This document shows positions 1 to 7,926 of a stretch of DNA of 64,000 bases, one piece after another; positions within the stretch are counted from its first letter, which is position 1; the number at the start of each line of letters is the position of its first letter. The stretch is from assembly GCA_046328335.1 (NCBI GenBank), contig JAXLWU010000016.1, forward strand, positions 50,462-114,461. The letters run 5' to 3'. The notes under the pieces were generated by a model. It did no database searches and had not been told where the DNA came from. It was given only the letters and a program-made list of their open reading frames with translations. The DNA is from JACCXM01 sp046328335. GTDB taxonomy: Bacteria; Chloroflexota; Chloroflexia; Thermomicrobiales; UBA6265. Position numbers and translations under genes: made by a program.

Positions 1-807
1 GCGCACCTGGCTGTTGTCGACCGGTTTGTGGAAATCGGCGAGTTCGCCGCCCCCGGTCCCGACCACGAATTCCCGCATCCCGGTCTTCCCATTCTTTTTC
101 CCGGCGGCATCCATCGGCGCGAAGCGCTCGTAGTCATGAGAATGGCCGTTGAGCACCACATCCACCCCGAACTTGGAGAGAATGCGCCAGAACGGTTCGA
201 CCTCCGGGTTGTTGCCGTGCGCTCCGGAACTGAAGCGGGGGTGGTGCCAGTAGGCGAGCGTGCATTTTGCGGATTGCGCCGCTTTTGACTTCAGATCCTG
301 CTTCAGCCAAATCCCTTGCGGCGAATTGCCGGTGCAGGAAACCCACCCGCACGGATCGCCGACCGGTTCCGACCCGCTCGAATTCAGGGCGATGATGTGC
401 CACCCGGCGTAGTCGTAGGAGTAATACCCCTTGCCAATCGATCCCGCCCGGCTGCCAAAGTAGGTGAAGTACGGCGAGGCATCACATGACGTGCTCTGCG
501 GATTGCAGTTGTAGAAGTACTCGTGATTGCCCGGGACGGGATACGTCTGACTCTTGAACGCCGACAGATACTTGTCGTAGCAGTAGTGGAACTGGTCTGG
601 CGTCCCGGACGAATACGCGAGGTCCCCCATGACCGCCAAACGACCATTTGTCGGCAGCACCTTACCGAGCAGGGTCGAAACGGCGATGACGCCCTTCGAT
701 TTCTGGGGGTCGGGGTTGTTCTTGGGATCGCTGCCGCAGTTGGCAATATCCCCGACGGCGATCAGGACTTCGCCTTGCGGCGCGGTATCGGCCAGCGCCG
801 TTTTGAT
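1..807 (-). CDS. Metallophosphoesterase, purple-acid-phosphatase type (partial, 5' end broken)
   Basis: Predicted metal-dependent phosphohydrolase, probably exported. In the minus-strand frame from 807 down to 1 the calcineurin-like metal-site blocks follow in order: VGDIA, GDLAY, GNHE, a WHH histidine pair and GHSHDYER, then FVVGTGGG just before the gene leaves the window. The set is complete, so the enzyme core looks intact. The frame is closed upstream by TAG at 808-810, with no ATG or GTG before the first block. Another frame starts at ATG 892 (MGMRKIGK, then a mildly hydrophobic stretch) and could supply the signal peptide if a one-base shift near 800-830 joined the two. This is either a real frameshift or a sequence error. 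Family call is firm; start is unresolved. Confidence 0.82.
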   Translation of the reverse strand, partial: MKTALADTAPQGEVLIAVGDIANCGSDPKNNPDPQKSKGVIAVSTLLGKVLPTNGRLAVMGDLAYSSGTPDQFHYCYDKYLSAFKSQTYPVPGNHEYFYNCNPQSTSCDASPYFTYFGSRAGSIGKGYYSYDYAGWHIIALNSSGSEPVGDPCGWVSCTGNSPQGIWLKQDLKSKAAQSAKCTLAYWHHPRFSSGAHGNNPEVEPFWRILSKFGVDVVLNGHSHDYERFAPMDAAGKKNGKTGMREFVVGTGGGELADFHKPVDNSQVR

Positions 808-1025
808 CTACCAGCGCGACACCAGCACAAGAACAAACGGGGAACAACCCCAGGTGCGCGGGCCGCGTCTTCCCGATCTTCCTCATTCCCATTTTCCCTT
901 TTCATAATTCACACGAAGAGCCGCGGAACTGTAACACATCAGCAGCAGGTGAACGCACAAGATGACCGTCCCAGACGGTCAGACATGAGCGTGGGGCGGT
1001 GTTGGATTGTCCAATTCGATGCCGT

Positions 1026-2360
1026 TTAGTCCGCATGCGAAGACTCCAGGTAGCCAAACTCCTGGAGCAGATCGTCGAACCGGGACGCAACTGCCGCGAT
1101 CAGGTCAGGCGAGAGGTCCTGCTGCCAGCGGCCGATCGATGCCGCCGGTGACGCGGCGGTGCCATGCCCCCGCAATTCGGGAGCATCAGGGGCGGCGGCG
1201 GCGATCATGCTGGCGACCGTTGCTGGAGCGCTGTCCAGATCGAGAGCCGCGAGCAGCGGCGGCAGCGTCGTTTCCGGGGCACGCACCAGATCCTCGTAGC
1301 GCACCAGCAGTTGAGATGACCCGCGTTCCCGCCAGGCGTCCCGCAGGGCACCGACCGCCCGGTGCAGATCGTCCAGCCATTCGCGGTCGCTCTCCGCCGC
1401 GTTGCGGCCGAAATCAGCGAACCCCTTGCGGGCGTTGTAGGCAACCATCGAGGCGATCATGTCGCGGCAGTCACGCACGAGGAACAGTTCTCGCGCCGCC
1501 GGGTAGATCTCCCGCAGCAGGCGCGGATAGTCGTCCGGAAAGTGCTTTTCGGCGAAGCAGACCAGGGGCGCGGTCTCCTTCCCCTGCGCCGCGGCCACGG
1601 TCAGATACCAGCCGTCGATGCTCTGCTGGCAGAAGGCGGCGAGAGCCGGGACGTACTCGGCGTCGGCCCAGGCGGCGACTTCCGGCCAGGGATCGAACGC
1701 CGCGCTGGTGAACGGATTCCCCCCGACCGCGAGTGGTTCGAGGTGGAACTCCATCGGCGCCCCGACCCGTTTGGTGGCGTCGGTGGGCGCCGCCAGCGTT
1801 TTGAGCAGATGCATCCAGTATTTGCCGGCGCGGACTTCGTACGGTGGCCGCGCATACGCGATGACCGCCGGGTGGGCGGCGAGCATCCGCATCAGGACGG
1901 TAGTCCCCATCCGCCCCAGCGAGGTCACCAGGAGCGGCTGCAACCGCGGCGTGTAGCCGGTGCCGAGCGGCTCACGGATGCCGCGCACGGTCGCCACCTT
2001 GTGCCGCTCGCCGTCGGCCAGGGTCACCCGCAGGCGGAAATTGAACTCGCGTGGTAAGGGAAGGGTATCGACGGCGAGGGTGAATCTGGCGTTCGCCAGG
2101 GACGGATCCGGCTCCGGCTGCACCTGCGACGCGTCAGGGACCTGTGGCCGTACGGTCGCCAGGATGCGTCCCGGGATGACCGCCTCGATCGCCTGCACCG
2201 GGGAACCGGCGCTGGCGACGCTGCCGCTGATACGGATCGTCCAGCCGGGGCAGGTGTCGCCACGCCGGGGAGCAGCGACGGCGAACGCGCGCAACTGGCC
2301 GCGCCTCTCCCCCGCGACCCGGACATGCAGATCGCGAACGGCAGGCGGTAAATCCGGCAC
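1026..2360 (-). CDS. Sulfotransferase family protein
   Basis: PAPS-dependent sulfotransferase-like protein of 444 residues, which would move a sulfuryl group onto a hydroxyl or amine of an unknown acceptor. The nucleotide 5'-phosphosulfate loop is seen at about residues 146-155 (TSLGRMGTT), and the 3'-phosphate block as FLVRDCRDMIASM in the second half. The first 140 residues are a beta-rich extension (repeated short strands, no membrane segment) not usual for the core family; it may bind the acceptor or a glycan. The start is GTG at 2360, preceded by GGAGG five bases upstream. A terminator-like hairpin just upstream isolates it from the DoxX-type gene. Acceptor unknown. Confidence 0.85.
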   Translation of the reverse strand: MPDLPPAVRDLHVRVAGERRGQLRAFAVAAPRRGDTCPGWTIRISGSVASAGSPVQAIEAVIPGRILATVRPQVPDASQVQPEPDPSLANARFTLAVDTLPLPREFNFRLRVTLADGERHKVATVRGIREPLGTGYTPRLQPLLVTSLGRMGTTVLMRMLAAHPAVIAYARPPYEVRAGKYWMHLLKTLAAPTDATKRVGAPMEFHLEPLAVGGNPFTSAAFDPWPEVAAWADAEYVPALAAFCQQSIDGWYLTVAAAQGKETAPLVCFAEKHFPDDYPRLLREIYPAARELFLVRDCRDMIASMVAYNARKGFADFGRNAAESDREWLDDLHRAVGALRDAWRERGSSQLLVRYEDLVRAPETTLPPLLAALDLDSAPATVASMIAAAAPDAPELRGHGTAASPAASIGRWQQDLSPDLIAAVASRFDDLLQEFGYLESSHAD

Positions 2361-2382
2361 GGTTCCTCCCAGGGCGCAACAA

Positions 2383-2409
2383 ACCCGCCCCGCATCGCGC
2401 GGGGCGGGT
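2383..2409 (-). terminator. Hairpin terminator after the DoxX-type gene
   Basis: An 11-bp GC-only stem (2383-2393 with 2399-2409) around a 5-base loop, followed on the minus strand by TTTGTTG. It lies between the stop of the DoxX-type gene and the start of the sulfotransferase gene, both on the minus strand. Confidence 0.7.
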
Positions 2410-2494
2410 CACGGGATGATAAGGTGCGGCGACCGAGCGTTGGTAGGGGAAAACGAACGCGGGTATTGCGCGCCTCACCCGTTCCTGTCCCGTG

Positions 2495-3325
2495 TCACCC
2501 TGATGCCCGCGTCTCCGTCTGCAGCCGCTGCCACGGCGTACCGAGCGCGGGGAGCAACCAGCGGTCGAGACCCCAGAAGCCGGCGATCTTCCAGGCCAGG
2601 ACGAGGAAAACGCTGAGCCCGAAGAGAACCGGATTGGTGGAGGCGGTCCCGGCCAGCATGAAACTGAAGTTCATGATCGTGCCGAAGAAGGCGGCGATGC
2701 CGACCAGGGCGCCGACAATCAATCCGACGCCAATCAGGACTTCGCCCCAGGCGACCAGTTTGGCGAACCACGTGTACCAGCCGTTGTCGAGCATGTACTG
2801 CAGGAACTGCCGGAACCAGTCATAGGTGATCGGCGGCCGTCCTTCCTCGGGAATCGCCACCACGCGCTGCCAGAATCCCTGCAGCGCCGCTCCCCCATCG
2901 ACCCAGGCGGGATCGGTCACTTTGTGCAACCCGGCGGTGAACCACTCCCGCCCGACGAAGAAGCGGACCGGCAGCCAGATGAGAGCGTAGAAGATATTGC
3001 CCATCAGCAACTGCCAGGCAATCGGGTCATCGACCTGCCCCGGCGTCATTGGCGTCGGGTCGATGCGCAGGGGAATACCCTCCGCGGGGAGGCTCTGGGC
3101 CTGCCGCCAACCCGCAACGAGAATGAGGATGATCATGATGTACGTAATGAGCGGAGATGAAGGCCACTCCTCGCTGTTCCAGAGGGAGGTGCCAAACATG
3201 CCGTCGGCGAAGACCCAGGAAAGAAGGATGAAGATGATGACGGCAATCGCGGTCAAAATCCACGTTCGTTCGCGGGTAATGACTCTGACCTTGGTCTGAT
3301 CTGCGCTTGCGCTGCGCGCCGTCAT
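2495..3325 (-). CDS. DoxX/DoxD-type integral membrane protein
   Basis: Membrane protein of 276 residues related to the DoxX family and the DoxD (thiosulfate:quinone oxidoreductase) subunit. An N-terminal hydrophobic segment (about residues 22-42) is followed by a second near 63-75, an amphipathic stretch with the RFFVGREWFTAGLHK signature, and three closely spaced hydrophobic helices (about 190-250), the usual DoxX four-helix core plus an extra N-terminal part. DoxX-type proteins sit in the membrane and are tied to quinone or thiol redox chemistry; the substrate here is not evident and no DoxA partner is next to it. Start ATG 3325 has GGGAGAGG upstream. Transcribed divergently from the gene at 3548. 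Confidence 0.8.
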   Translation of the reverse strand: MTARSASADQTKVRVITRERTWILTAIAVIIFILLSWVFADGMFGTSLWNSEEWPSSPLITYIMIILILVAGWRQAQSLPAEGIPLRIDPTPMTPGQVDDPIAWQLLMGNIFYALIWLPVRFFVGREWFTAGLHKVTDPAWVDGGAALQGFWQRVVAIPEEGRPPITYDWFRQFLQYMLDNGWYTWFAKLVAWGEVLIGVGLIVGALVGIAAFFGTIMNFSFMLAGTASTNPVLFGLSVFLVLAWKIAGFWGLDRWLLPALGTPWQRLQTETRASG

Positions 3326-3547
3326 GTGACCTCTCCCTTCGCCTTTTCTCTTGGGTTGGTCGCGACCAGTTGCTCCTCACATGGTATCACACTGTCCACT
3401 CCAGATGAGTGGTATTTAAAACTACCTCATTTTGATGCCGCTGTTACCTACGGCGAATGTGTCGCAATTGGCGTAAGATCGGCGGCACGAAATCGCTTGA
3501 TGTTCGTGCGCCGCTGGCATCGGGCAGGTCGTACGGGAGGAACAGGC

Positions 3548-3805
3548 ATGGATCAGTGCGGACAGGCGATTCAGCGCCGGGACGACGTGAATCCGGAGCA
3601 GGGGGTGCGGGAGTACGGTGACGTCCTCTTCGCCGATCCGGTCAACAACAAGTACCCGATCGATACCGAGAAACACATCCACGCCGCCTGGAGTTACATC
3701 CATCACGAGCGCGACGCGGCGTTCTATGCGCCGGACGACGTGGCCTGCATCGAGCGCCGCATTCGCGAAGCGGCCGCCGCCGCGGGGATCACTCTGGGGT
3801 CCTGA
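3548..3805 (+). CDS. Small conserved protein with KYPID motif (DUF6582-like)
   Basis: Soluble acidic protein of 85 residues. The central FADPVNNKYPID block followed by HIHAAWSYIHHER resembles a small conserved family of unknown function found in soil bacteria and phage. The start ATG at 3548 is set by GGGAGG about eight bases upstream; the open frame extends further 5' but lacks family similarity there. No membrane segment or signal peptide. Followed by a strong hairpin terminator. Function unknown. Confidence 0.75.
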   Translation: MDQCGQAIQRRDDVNPEQGVREYGDVLFADPVNNKYPIDTEKHIHAAWSYIHHERDAAFYAPDDVACIERRIREAAAAAGITLGS

Positions 3806-3840
3806 CCGCCGACACCACACCGATCAGGTGGTGTCGGCGG
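3806..3840 (+). terminator. Hairpin terminator after the KYPID protein gene
   Basis: Perfect 13-bp stem (3806-3818 pairs with 3828-3840) with a 9-base loop, beginning at the stop codon of the upstream gene. No long T run follows, so it may act as a simple stem terminator. A further partial palindrome of the CTCACCCC family lies at about 3947-3976 in the same 248-bp gap; nothing else is seen there. Confidence 0.65.
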
Positions 3841-4053
3841 AGCGAACGGCCGCACGGGCAACGTCGCTTCTGCCGCAACTGAACAGGTGCAGGCACGGCC
3901 CACATCGCGGTTGCTCCTGCGCCCAGACCGCACGAATAGGCGACGAAAAGCCCCTCGCCCCGCGCACGGGGTGACGGGCAACGCAGAACGACCGCCACAT
4001 CCCCCTGCGCACCCCTTTCACTGGCCGCAGCGCAGGGAGGGAGGCGCATCGTC

Positions 4054-4914
4054 TCAGACGCTGACGAGCAGCACCCCGATGACGGCCAAGGTCGCACCCG
4101 TGGTCTGCAACCGGGTCAATCGTTCGCCGAGAAGGACGGTGCCGAGCAGGGCGGTGACGACCGGGTAGAGCCCGAACAGGATGGTGACGATGCCATAGGC
4201 ATCGGTGACCGCGCCGATGCCGAGCAGCGTGTTGGCGCCCTGATCGAGCGCGGCGGCTCCTGCCAGCCGGGGCCAGAGGGGACCGGGCCGATCGACGCGG
4301 CGCGAACTGAAAAAGATGAGCACCGACTGGATGCCGAACGCGCTGACCCGGGAGGCGCTGGTGGTCCAGAGCGAGCCGGCGCCGCTGCCGCTGACCCCGA
4401 AATCGATCAGCACCAGAAACAGACCGAAGGCGACCGCCGAGCCGATGGCAAGCATGATCGCTTGCCGATCACCGGCGGCGTCCGTATCGGTCGGGTCGCC
4501 CACCACCGGCGCCGGTTGCAACGAGGCCAACACAATGCCCGCGAAGACGGCGACAATCCCGGCGGCGGAGAGGGTGGTGACCTCCTCCCCCCGCGCGATC
4601 GAGACGATGACCGGGAGCACGACGGCGCAGGCCACGATCGGCGAGACCAGCGACATGGCGCCGCAGGCGAGCGCCCGGTAGAGCAGCGCGAGACCGATGC
4701 CGCTGCCGAGGCCAGCCGCGAGACCCCAGCCGAGTTGCCACACTTCCAGCGGAGGACGCACGATCAGCAGCATGATGGCGGCAATGGGCAGCGCCAGCAG
4801 TTGCACCCAGAAACCGACTTGCAGGGGAGCCATGCGGCGCGCCGTCAGCCCGGCAATGAAATCGCCGACACCGACGCAGGTCGCCGCACCGAGTCCACAG
4901 AGGATGGGCAGCAT
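4054..4914 (-). CDS. EamA/DMT-family transporter
   Basis: Inner-membrane transporter of 286 residues made of two tandem EamA domains with about ten hydrophobic helices, the normal size for drug/metabolite exporters. The first repeat begins at the N-terminus (GVGDFIAGLTARRMAP) and the second at about residue 150 (AIMLAIGSAVAFGLFLVLIDF); the second ends with the family-typical LGERLTRLQTTGATLAVIGV. Such proteins usually export amino acids, metabolites or drugs; the substrate cannot be told. Start ATG 4914 has only a weak ribosome site. Downstream gene 4986-5327 lies upstream in the same direction with a 71-bp gap, so the two may be co-transcribed. Confidence 0.88.
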   Translation of the reverse strand: MLPILCGLGAATCVGVGDFIAGLTARRMAPLQVGFWVQLLALPIAAIMLLIVRPPLEVWQLGWGLAAGLGSGIGLALLYRALACGAMSLVSPIVACAVVLPVIVSIARGEEVTTLSAAGIVAVFAGIVLASLQPAPVVGDPTDTDAAGDRQAIMLAIGSAVAFGLFLVLIDFGVSGSGAGSLWTTSASRVSAFGIQSVLIFFSSRRVDRPGPLWPRLAGAAALDQGANTLLGIGAVTDAYGIVTILFGLYPVVTALLGTVLLGERLTRLQTTGATLAVIGVLLVSV

Positions 4915-4985
4915 CTAGCGCGCTCGCGGATTGCGTCGCGGCGCAACGTGCTCAGGAACGGTGGCGATGGCAGTGCGTGGCGCGA

Positions 4986-5327
4986 TCACGACTCCTCGCG
5001 CCCGGGCGAGACGCGAGCATCGGCACTTGCCGGATCCATCTGGGCCAGTTGATCGCGGACTTGCTGAATGGTCTGTTGGTAGGGGTTCTCCGAGAGCGCG
5101 CGGATGTCCCAGGTCATGAGATCGATATAGGGCCGCAGCATCGAGGTCAATTCCCGCACGTCATCGGTCTCGACGATGAGGAACCCGGCGCCACCTCCGG
5201 CGAAGTCGTACCAGCCCCGGATCAATTCCGGCGCGTTGTCGCCGCGCTCGTGCTGGTGAATGAGCCGTTCCCAGACCGTCTCCGGTCGGGTCGTCGTGTG
5301 CCAGGTGTATGCGCAGTAGAAGAGCAT
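4986..5327 (-). CDS. DUF3303-like small protein
   Basis: Soluble protein of 113 residues. It starts with MLFYCAYTWHTTTRPE and carries GWYDFAGGGAGFLIVETDD and a closing D-L-M-T-W-D-I, the pattern of the DUF3303 ferredoxin-like-fold family (small proteins with an early beta strand, a Gly-rich centre and an acidic D-D pair). Start ATG 5327 has AAGAGGAGA five to six bases upstream. The last 15 residues are low-complexity and variable. Function unknown; possibly expressed with the EamA exporter that follows. Confidence 0.7.
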   Translation of the reverse strand: MLFYCAYTWHTTTRPETVWERLIHQHERGDNAPELIRGWYDFAGGGAGFLIVETDDVRELTSMLRPYIDLMTWDIRALSENPYQQTIQQVRDQLAQMDPASADARVSPGREES

Positions 5328-5487
5328 GCCGATCTCCTCTTGCCGTGGGCTGTCGCCAGTCCGCGCCAGCATGGTACGAAAGGCGCTGGAGCAACGCCAC
5401 CCGACCCGGGTCCCACCGTGCCCGGACTCCACCCCGAATCAACCAGAGCGACATGCAGAAATGGTGTCGATCTGGCGAGGGACATGG

Positions 5488-5572
5488 GTGTCGTCCCGGC
5501 GCAGGAGGGACCTCGGCGTGAGCCGCGGCCTGGACCGACGCCGCGATTCCTCGCTGCGGCTCGGAACGACAC
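5488..5572 (+). repeat. MITE-like palindromic element, about 85 bp (family A)
   Basis: Starts GTGTCGTCCCG and ends CTCGGAACGACAC, which are near-perfect inverted ends of about 13 bp. Related copies lie at 34357-34439, 53328-53410 and, more degraded, 58182-58278. It sits in the gap between two minus-strand genes (5328-5589). No coding potential. Confidence 0.65.
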
Positions 5573-5589
5573 GTCGTTCGCACGCCACC

Positions 5590-6519
5590 CTAACGGACGT
5601 ACTGCGTCTCTGCTCCCGGCTTCGGCGGATGAAACAATTGGTCCTCCAGCGGCACGTGGATGATCCCCACTGCCAGCCAGACATATGCCGCCATGGCGAC
5701 CAGGTCGGACACCCCACCGTTGCGAAAGGCAAGCAGACTGCTCGGATCCCGCGTGCCAATCTCGTTGGCGGCGGCGAACAGGAGATCGGACACGGTGGCC
5801 AGCGCCAGCCCGAGAGCGATCGCGCGGAGCGCATTGCGATCGCCGATGAAGCGAGCGCCGATCCGCCCCCGCGATGCCCGGAAGATGAAGAATCCGTTCA
5901 CGGCCCACGCGAGTGGCAGGAGTGCTTCGGTCACATGCTGGACCAGTTGCTCGCCGGACCAGAGCACCTTGCCGTAATCCTTGCCTTCGGACACGGTCAG
6001 GGTAAAGAAGACCGCGACGGTGATCAGCGTCAGGAAATAGGAACTGTGCGCGACTTCATCGAGGAAATCGTCCACCGCGGATTCGTAGAGGAGCCAGACG
6101 CCGATCGTCCAGAAGATGGCGCTGGCGTAATTCGGAATGTCGAGCGGGGATGGGAATTCCAGGACCGCGCCGCCGAGCGAACGGTGAACGACATAGGCGA
6201 TGCCAGTGATCGACCAGGAGAAGAGCCCAAGGGAGAACGCGGCCAGAACAGCGTGAGCGCGGCTGGGACCGGCTTCCCACGCCGCTATCAATCGCCACGC
6301 GCCCAGGATCGCGCCAATGAGTGGAATCACGCCGAGCGGCAGGCTGGCCAGGGCGAAGTCCTCGAAGCGATGTTCGGCAGCATAGAGCGAAAGCATGATG
6401 CCGATGGCGAGCACCAGCGCCACGGAAAGGATCGCCCTGCGTCGGAAGGAGGCGTGGTGATGGTGGGGGTATCGGACGACGGAAGTCTGACGAATCCCGA
6501 TTGCTCTCCCGCGACTCAT
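5590..6519 (-). CDS. Polytopic membrane protein of unknown function
   Basis: Membrane protein of 309 residues with about eight hydrophobic segments (near residues 30-47, 55-75, 88-110, 135-150, 162-180, 195-212, 230-250 and 266-285). The layout of short loops resembles the membrane sensor part of signalling proteins, but no kinase, cyclase or other output domain follows. The N-terminus has a natural run of four histidines (YPHHHHASF). Start ATG 6519 is preceded by GGGAG seven bases upstream. No motif identifies a substrate. Divergent from the gene pair at 6831; the 311-bp gap 6520-6830 between them shows nothing beyond presumed promoters. Confidence 0.7.
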   Translation of the reverse strand: MSRGRAIGIRQTSVVRYPHHHHASFRRRAILSVALVLAIGIMLSLYAAEHRFEDFALASLPLGVIPLIGAILGAWRLIAAWEAGPSRAHAVLAAFSLGLFSWSITGIAYVVHRSLGGAVLEFPSPLDIPNYASAIFWTIGVWLLYESAVDDFLDEVAHSSYFLTLITVAVFFTLTVSEGKDYGKVLWSGEQLVQHVTEALLPLAWAVNGFFIFRASRGRIGARFIGDRNALRAIALGLALATVSDLLFAAANEIGTRDPSSLLAFRNGGVSDLVAMAAYVWLAVGIIHVPLEDQLFHPPKPGAETQYVR

Positions 6520-6830
6520 CGCTGCGCTCCCGGTGCGAAGGGTCAGGGCGTGGCGGAGGCATCGTATCGGAGTGGAACTCTGAGTGCCAGTTGACTGGCG
6601 ATCTTCCGGTCAGGACAGTCAGGCGCCAGAGAAACAACCGATGGGAGCAGCAGGATCGGTTGGGGGGCGGCACGCTGTGGTTCCGTTTTGGCTCACGCTC
6701 GCACGTGCTGACCCGGTTCCAGGTACGGCATGTTGTGCCCCTACCTGCGCATGCTCCACCTGCATCCGCGCTGGCATGGTCCGTGCGAAAGGGCAGCCTG
6801 AAATGATTATCTGGCATGGTGAGGCGGAAG

Positions 6831-7331
6831 ATGGCAGGCGAGACTGACTCGCCCCATGTCGAGCAAGATCTCGCGTTTCAGCGCCGCGAGTGGCGACTCC
6901 AGCGCGTCGGATGGAGCCTCATGCTGCTCATCGTCATCGCGGGGTTGCTTGGGCTGCTGGGCCCCGGACCGCTCAGTTGGACGAACGCCACGGCCGGACC
7001 CCTGACCGTCAATTACCAGCGCTTCATTCACCGCAGCGCGCCGTCCGAGTTCGAGGTTCTGGTGGCGCCGGAGGCGTTCGCCGATGACGCCGTCACCGTT
7101 TGGCTGGGTGGGTCGTTCATCGAGCGGGTCGACATGGAGCAAGTCTTTCCCGAGCCGGAATCCATGGACGCCGCCGCCGACCGCGTTGTCTACCACTTCG
7201 CGGTCGATGCAAACGGCGGCCCGGCGCGAATCGAGTTCGATTTTCAGCCGCGGGAGGCGGGGCCGACCCAACTCCAGGTCGGTGTCCATAACGCGGCGCT
7301 CCAGGACCTCAATTTGATGGTGTTTCCATGA
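6831..7331 (+). CDS. Membrane-anchored protein paired with DUF421
   Basis: Protein of 166 residues with one hydrophobic helix at about residues 29-50 and an external beta-rich domain. No known catalytic motif. The start at ATG 6831 follows GAGG with six-base spacing; an upstream in-frame ATG at 6816 lacks a ribosome site. It is followed after 29 bp by the DUF421 gene, and similar small one-helix proteins are known next to DUF421 (YetF-type) genes, so the two probably work together in the membrane. Function unknown. Confidence 0.75.
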   Translation: MAGETDSPHVEQDLAFQRREWRLQRVGWSLMLLIVIAGLLGLLGPGPLSWTNATAGPLTVNYQRFIHRSAPSEFEVLVAPEAFADDAVTVWLGGSFIERVDMEQVFPEPESMDAAADRVVYHFAVDANGGPARIEFDFQPREAGPTQLQVGVHNAALQDLNLMVFP

Positions 7332-7360
7332 AGACCCCGTTCCACGGTCAGGGGGAATAG

Positions 7361-7810
7361 GTGGATTCCGTCCTTCGCGCGGTCATCGCCTACCTGGCGC
7401 TGCTGGTCATTTTCCGGATCGCCGGCAAACGGTCGCTGGCTCAGATCACGACCTTCGATTTTGTCTTGCTGCTCATCATCTCCGAAGCGGTGCAGCCTGG
7501 CCTGACCGACAACGACAACTCGCTCACTGGGAGTTTCCTTCTGGTGCTGACGTTGTTCGGGCTCGACATCGGGCTTTCGCTGCTCAAGGGCCGCTTCTCC
7601 TGGCTGGAGAAACTGGTGGACGATCTCCCCCTGGTCATTGTCGAAGACGGCAAACCGATCGCCGCACGGATGCGCCGCGCTCGTGTCGACGAAGAAGACA
7701 TTCTCTTTTCGGCACGCTCGACGCAGGGCCTGGAGCGGATGGATCAGATCAAATACGCCGTCCTTGAACGGAGCGGCGGCATCTCGATCATCCCGAAGCA
7801 GGCGGGATAA
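7361..7810 (+). CDS. DUF421 (YetF-like) membrane protein, short form
   Basis: Protein of 149 residues. Starts with the family signature (RAVIAYLALLVIFRIAGKRSLAQITTFDFVLL split over two helices), then a third helix and a soluble C-terminal part with LVIVEDGKP and the final I-K-Y-A-V-L-E-R-S-G-G-I-S-I-I-P. This is the YetF/DUF421 family, implicated in Bacillus in spore or envelope physiology, here shorter than the typical 200+ residues because the C-terminal soluble domain is single. Start GTG 7361 has GGGGGA upstream. Second gene of a two-gene unit. Confidence 0.88.
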   Translation: MDSVLRAVIAYLALLVIFRIAGKRSLAQITTFDFVLLLIISEAVQPGLTDNDNSLTGSFLLVLTLFGLDIGLSLLKGRFSWLEKLVDDLPLVIVEDGKPIAARMRRARVDEEDILFSARSTQGLERMDQIKYAVLERSGGISIIPKQAG

Positions 7811-7865
7811 GGGCGGCTCCAACCGTTGCGTTCCGCCCTGCCTGATACGCCGATATTCCACAGAT

Positions 7866-7898
7866 GGAGAGGCGCACTCGTTGCGAGTGCGCCTCTCC
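7866..7898. terminator. Bidirectional hairpin terminator
   Basis: Perfect 15-bp stem (7866-7880 with 7884-7898) around a 3-base loop, placed between two convergent genes (DUF421 on the plus strand, exported protein on the minus strand). Confidence 0.75.
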
Positions 7899-7926
7899 AC
7901 GGATACGCGATACGTGCGAATGCGCA

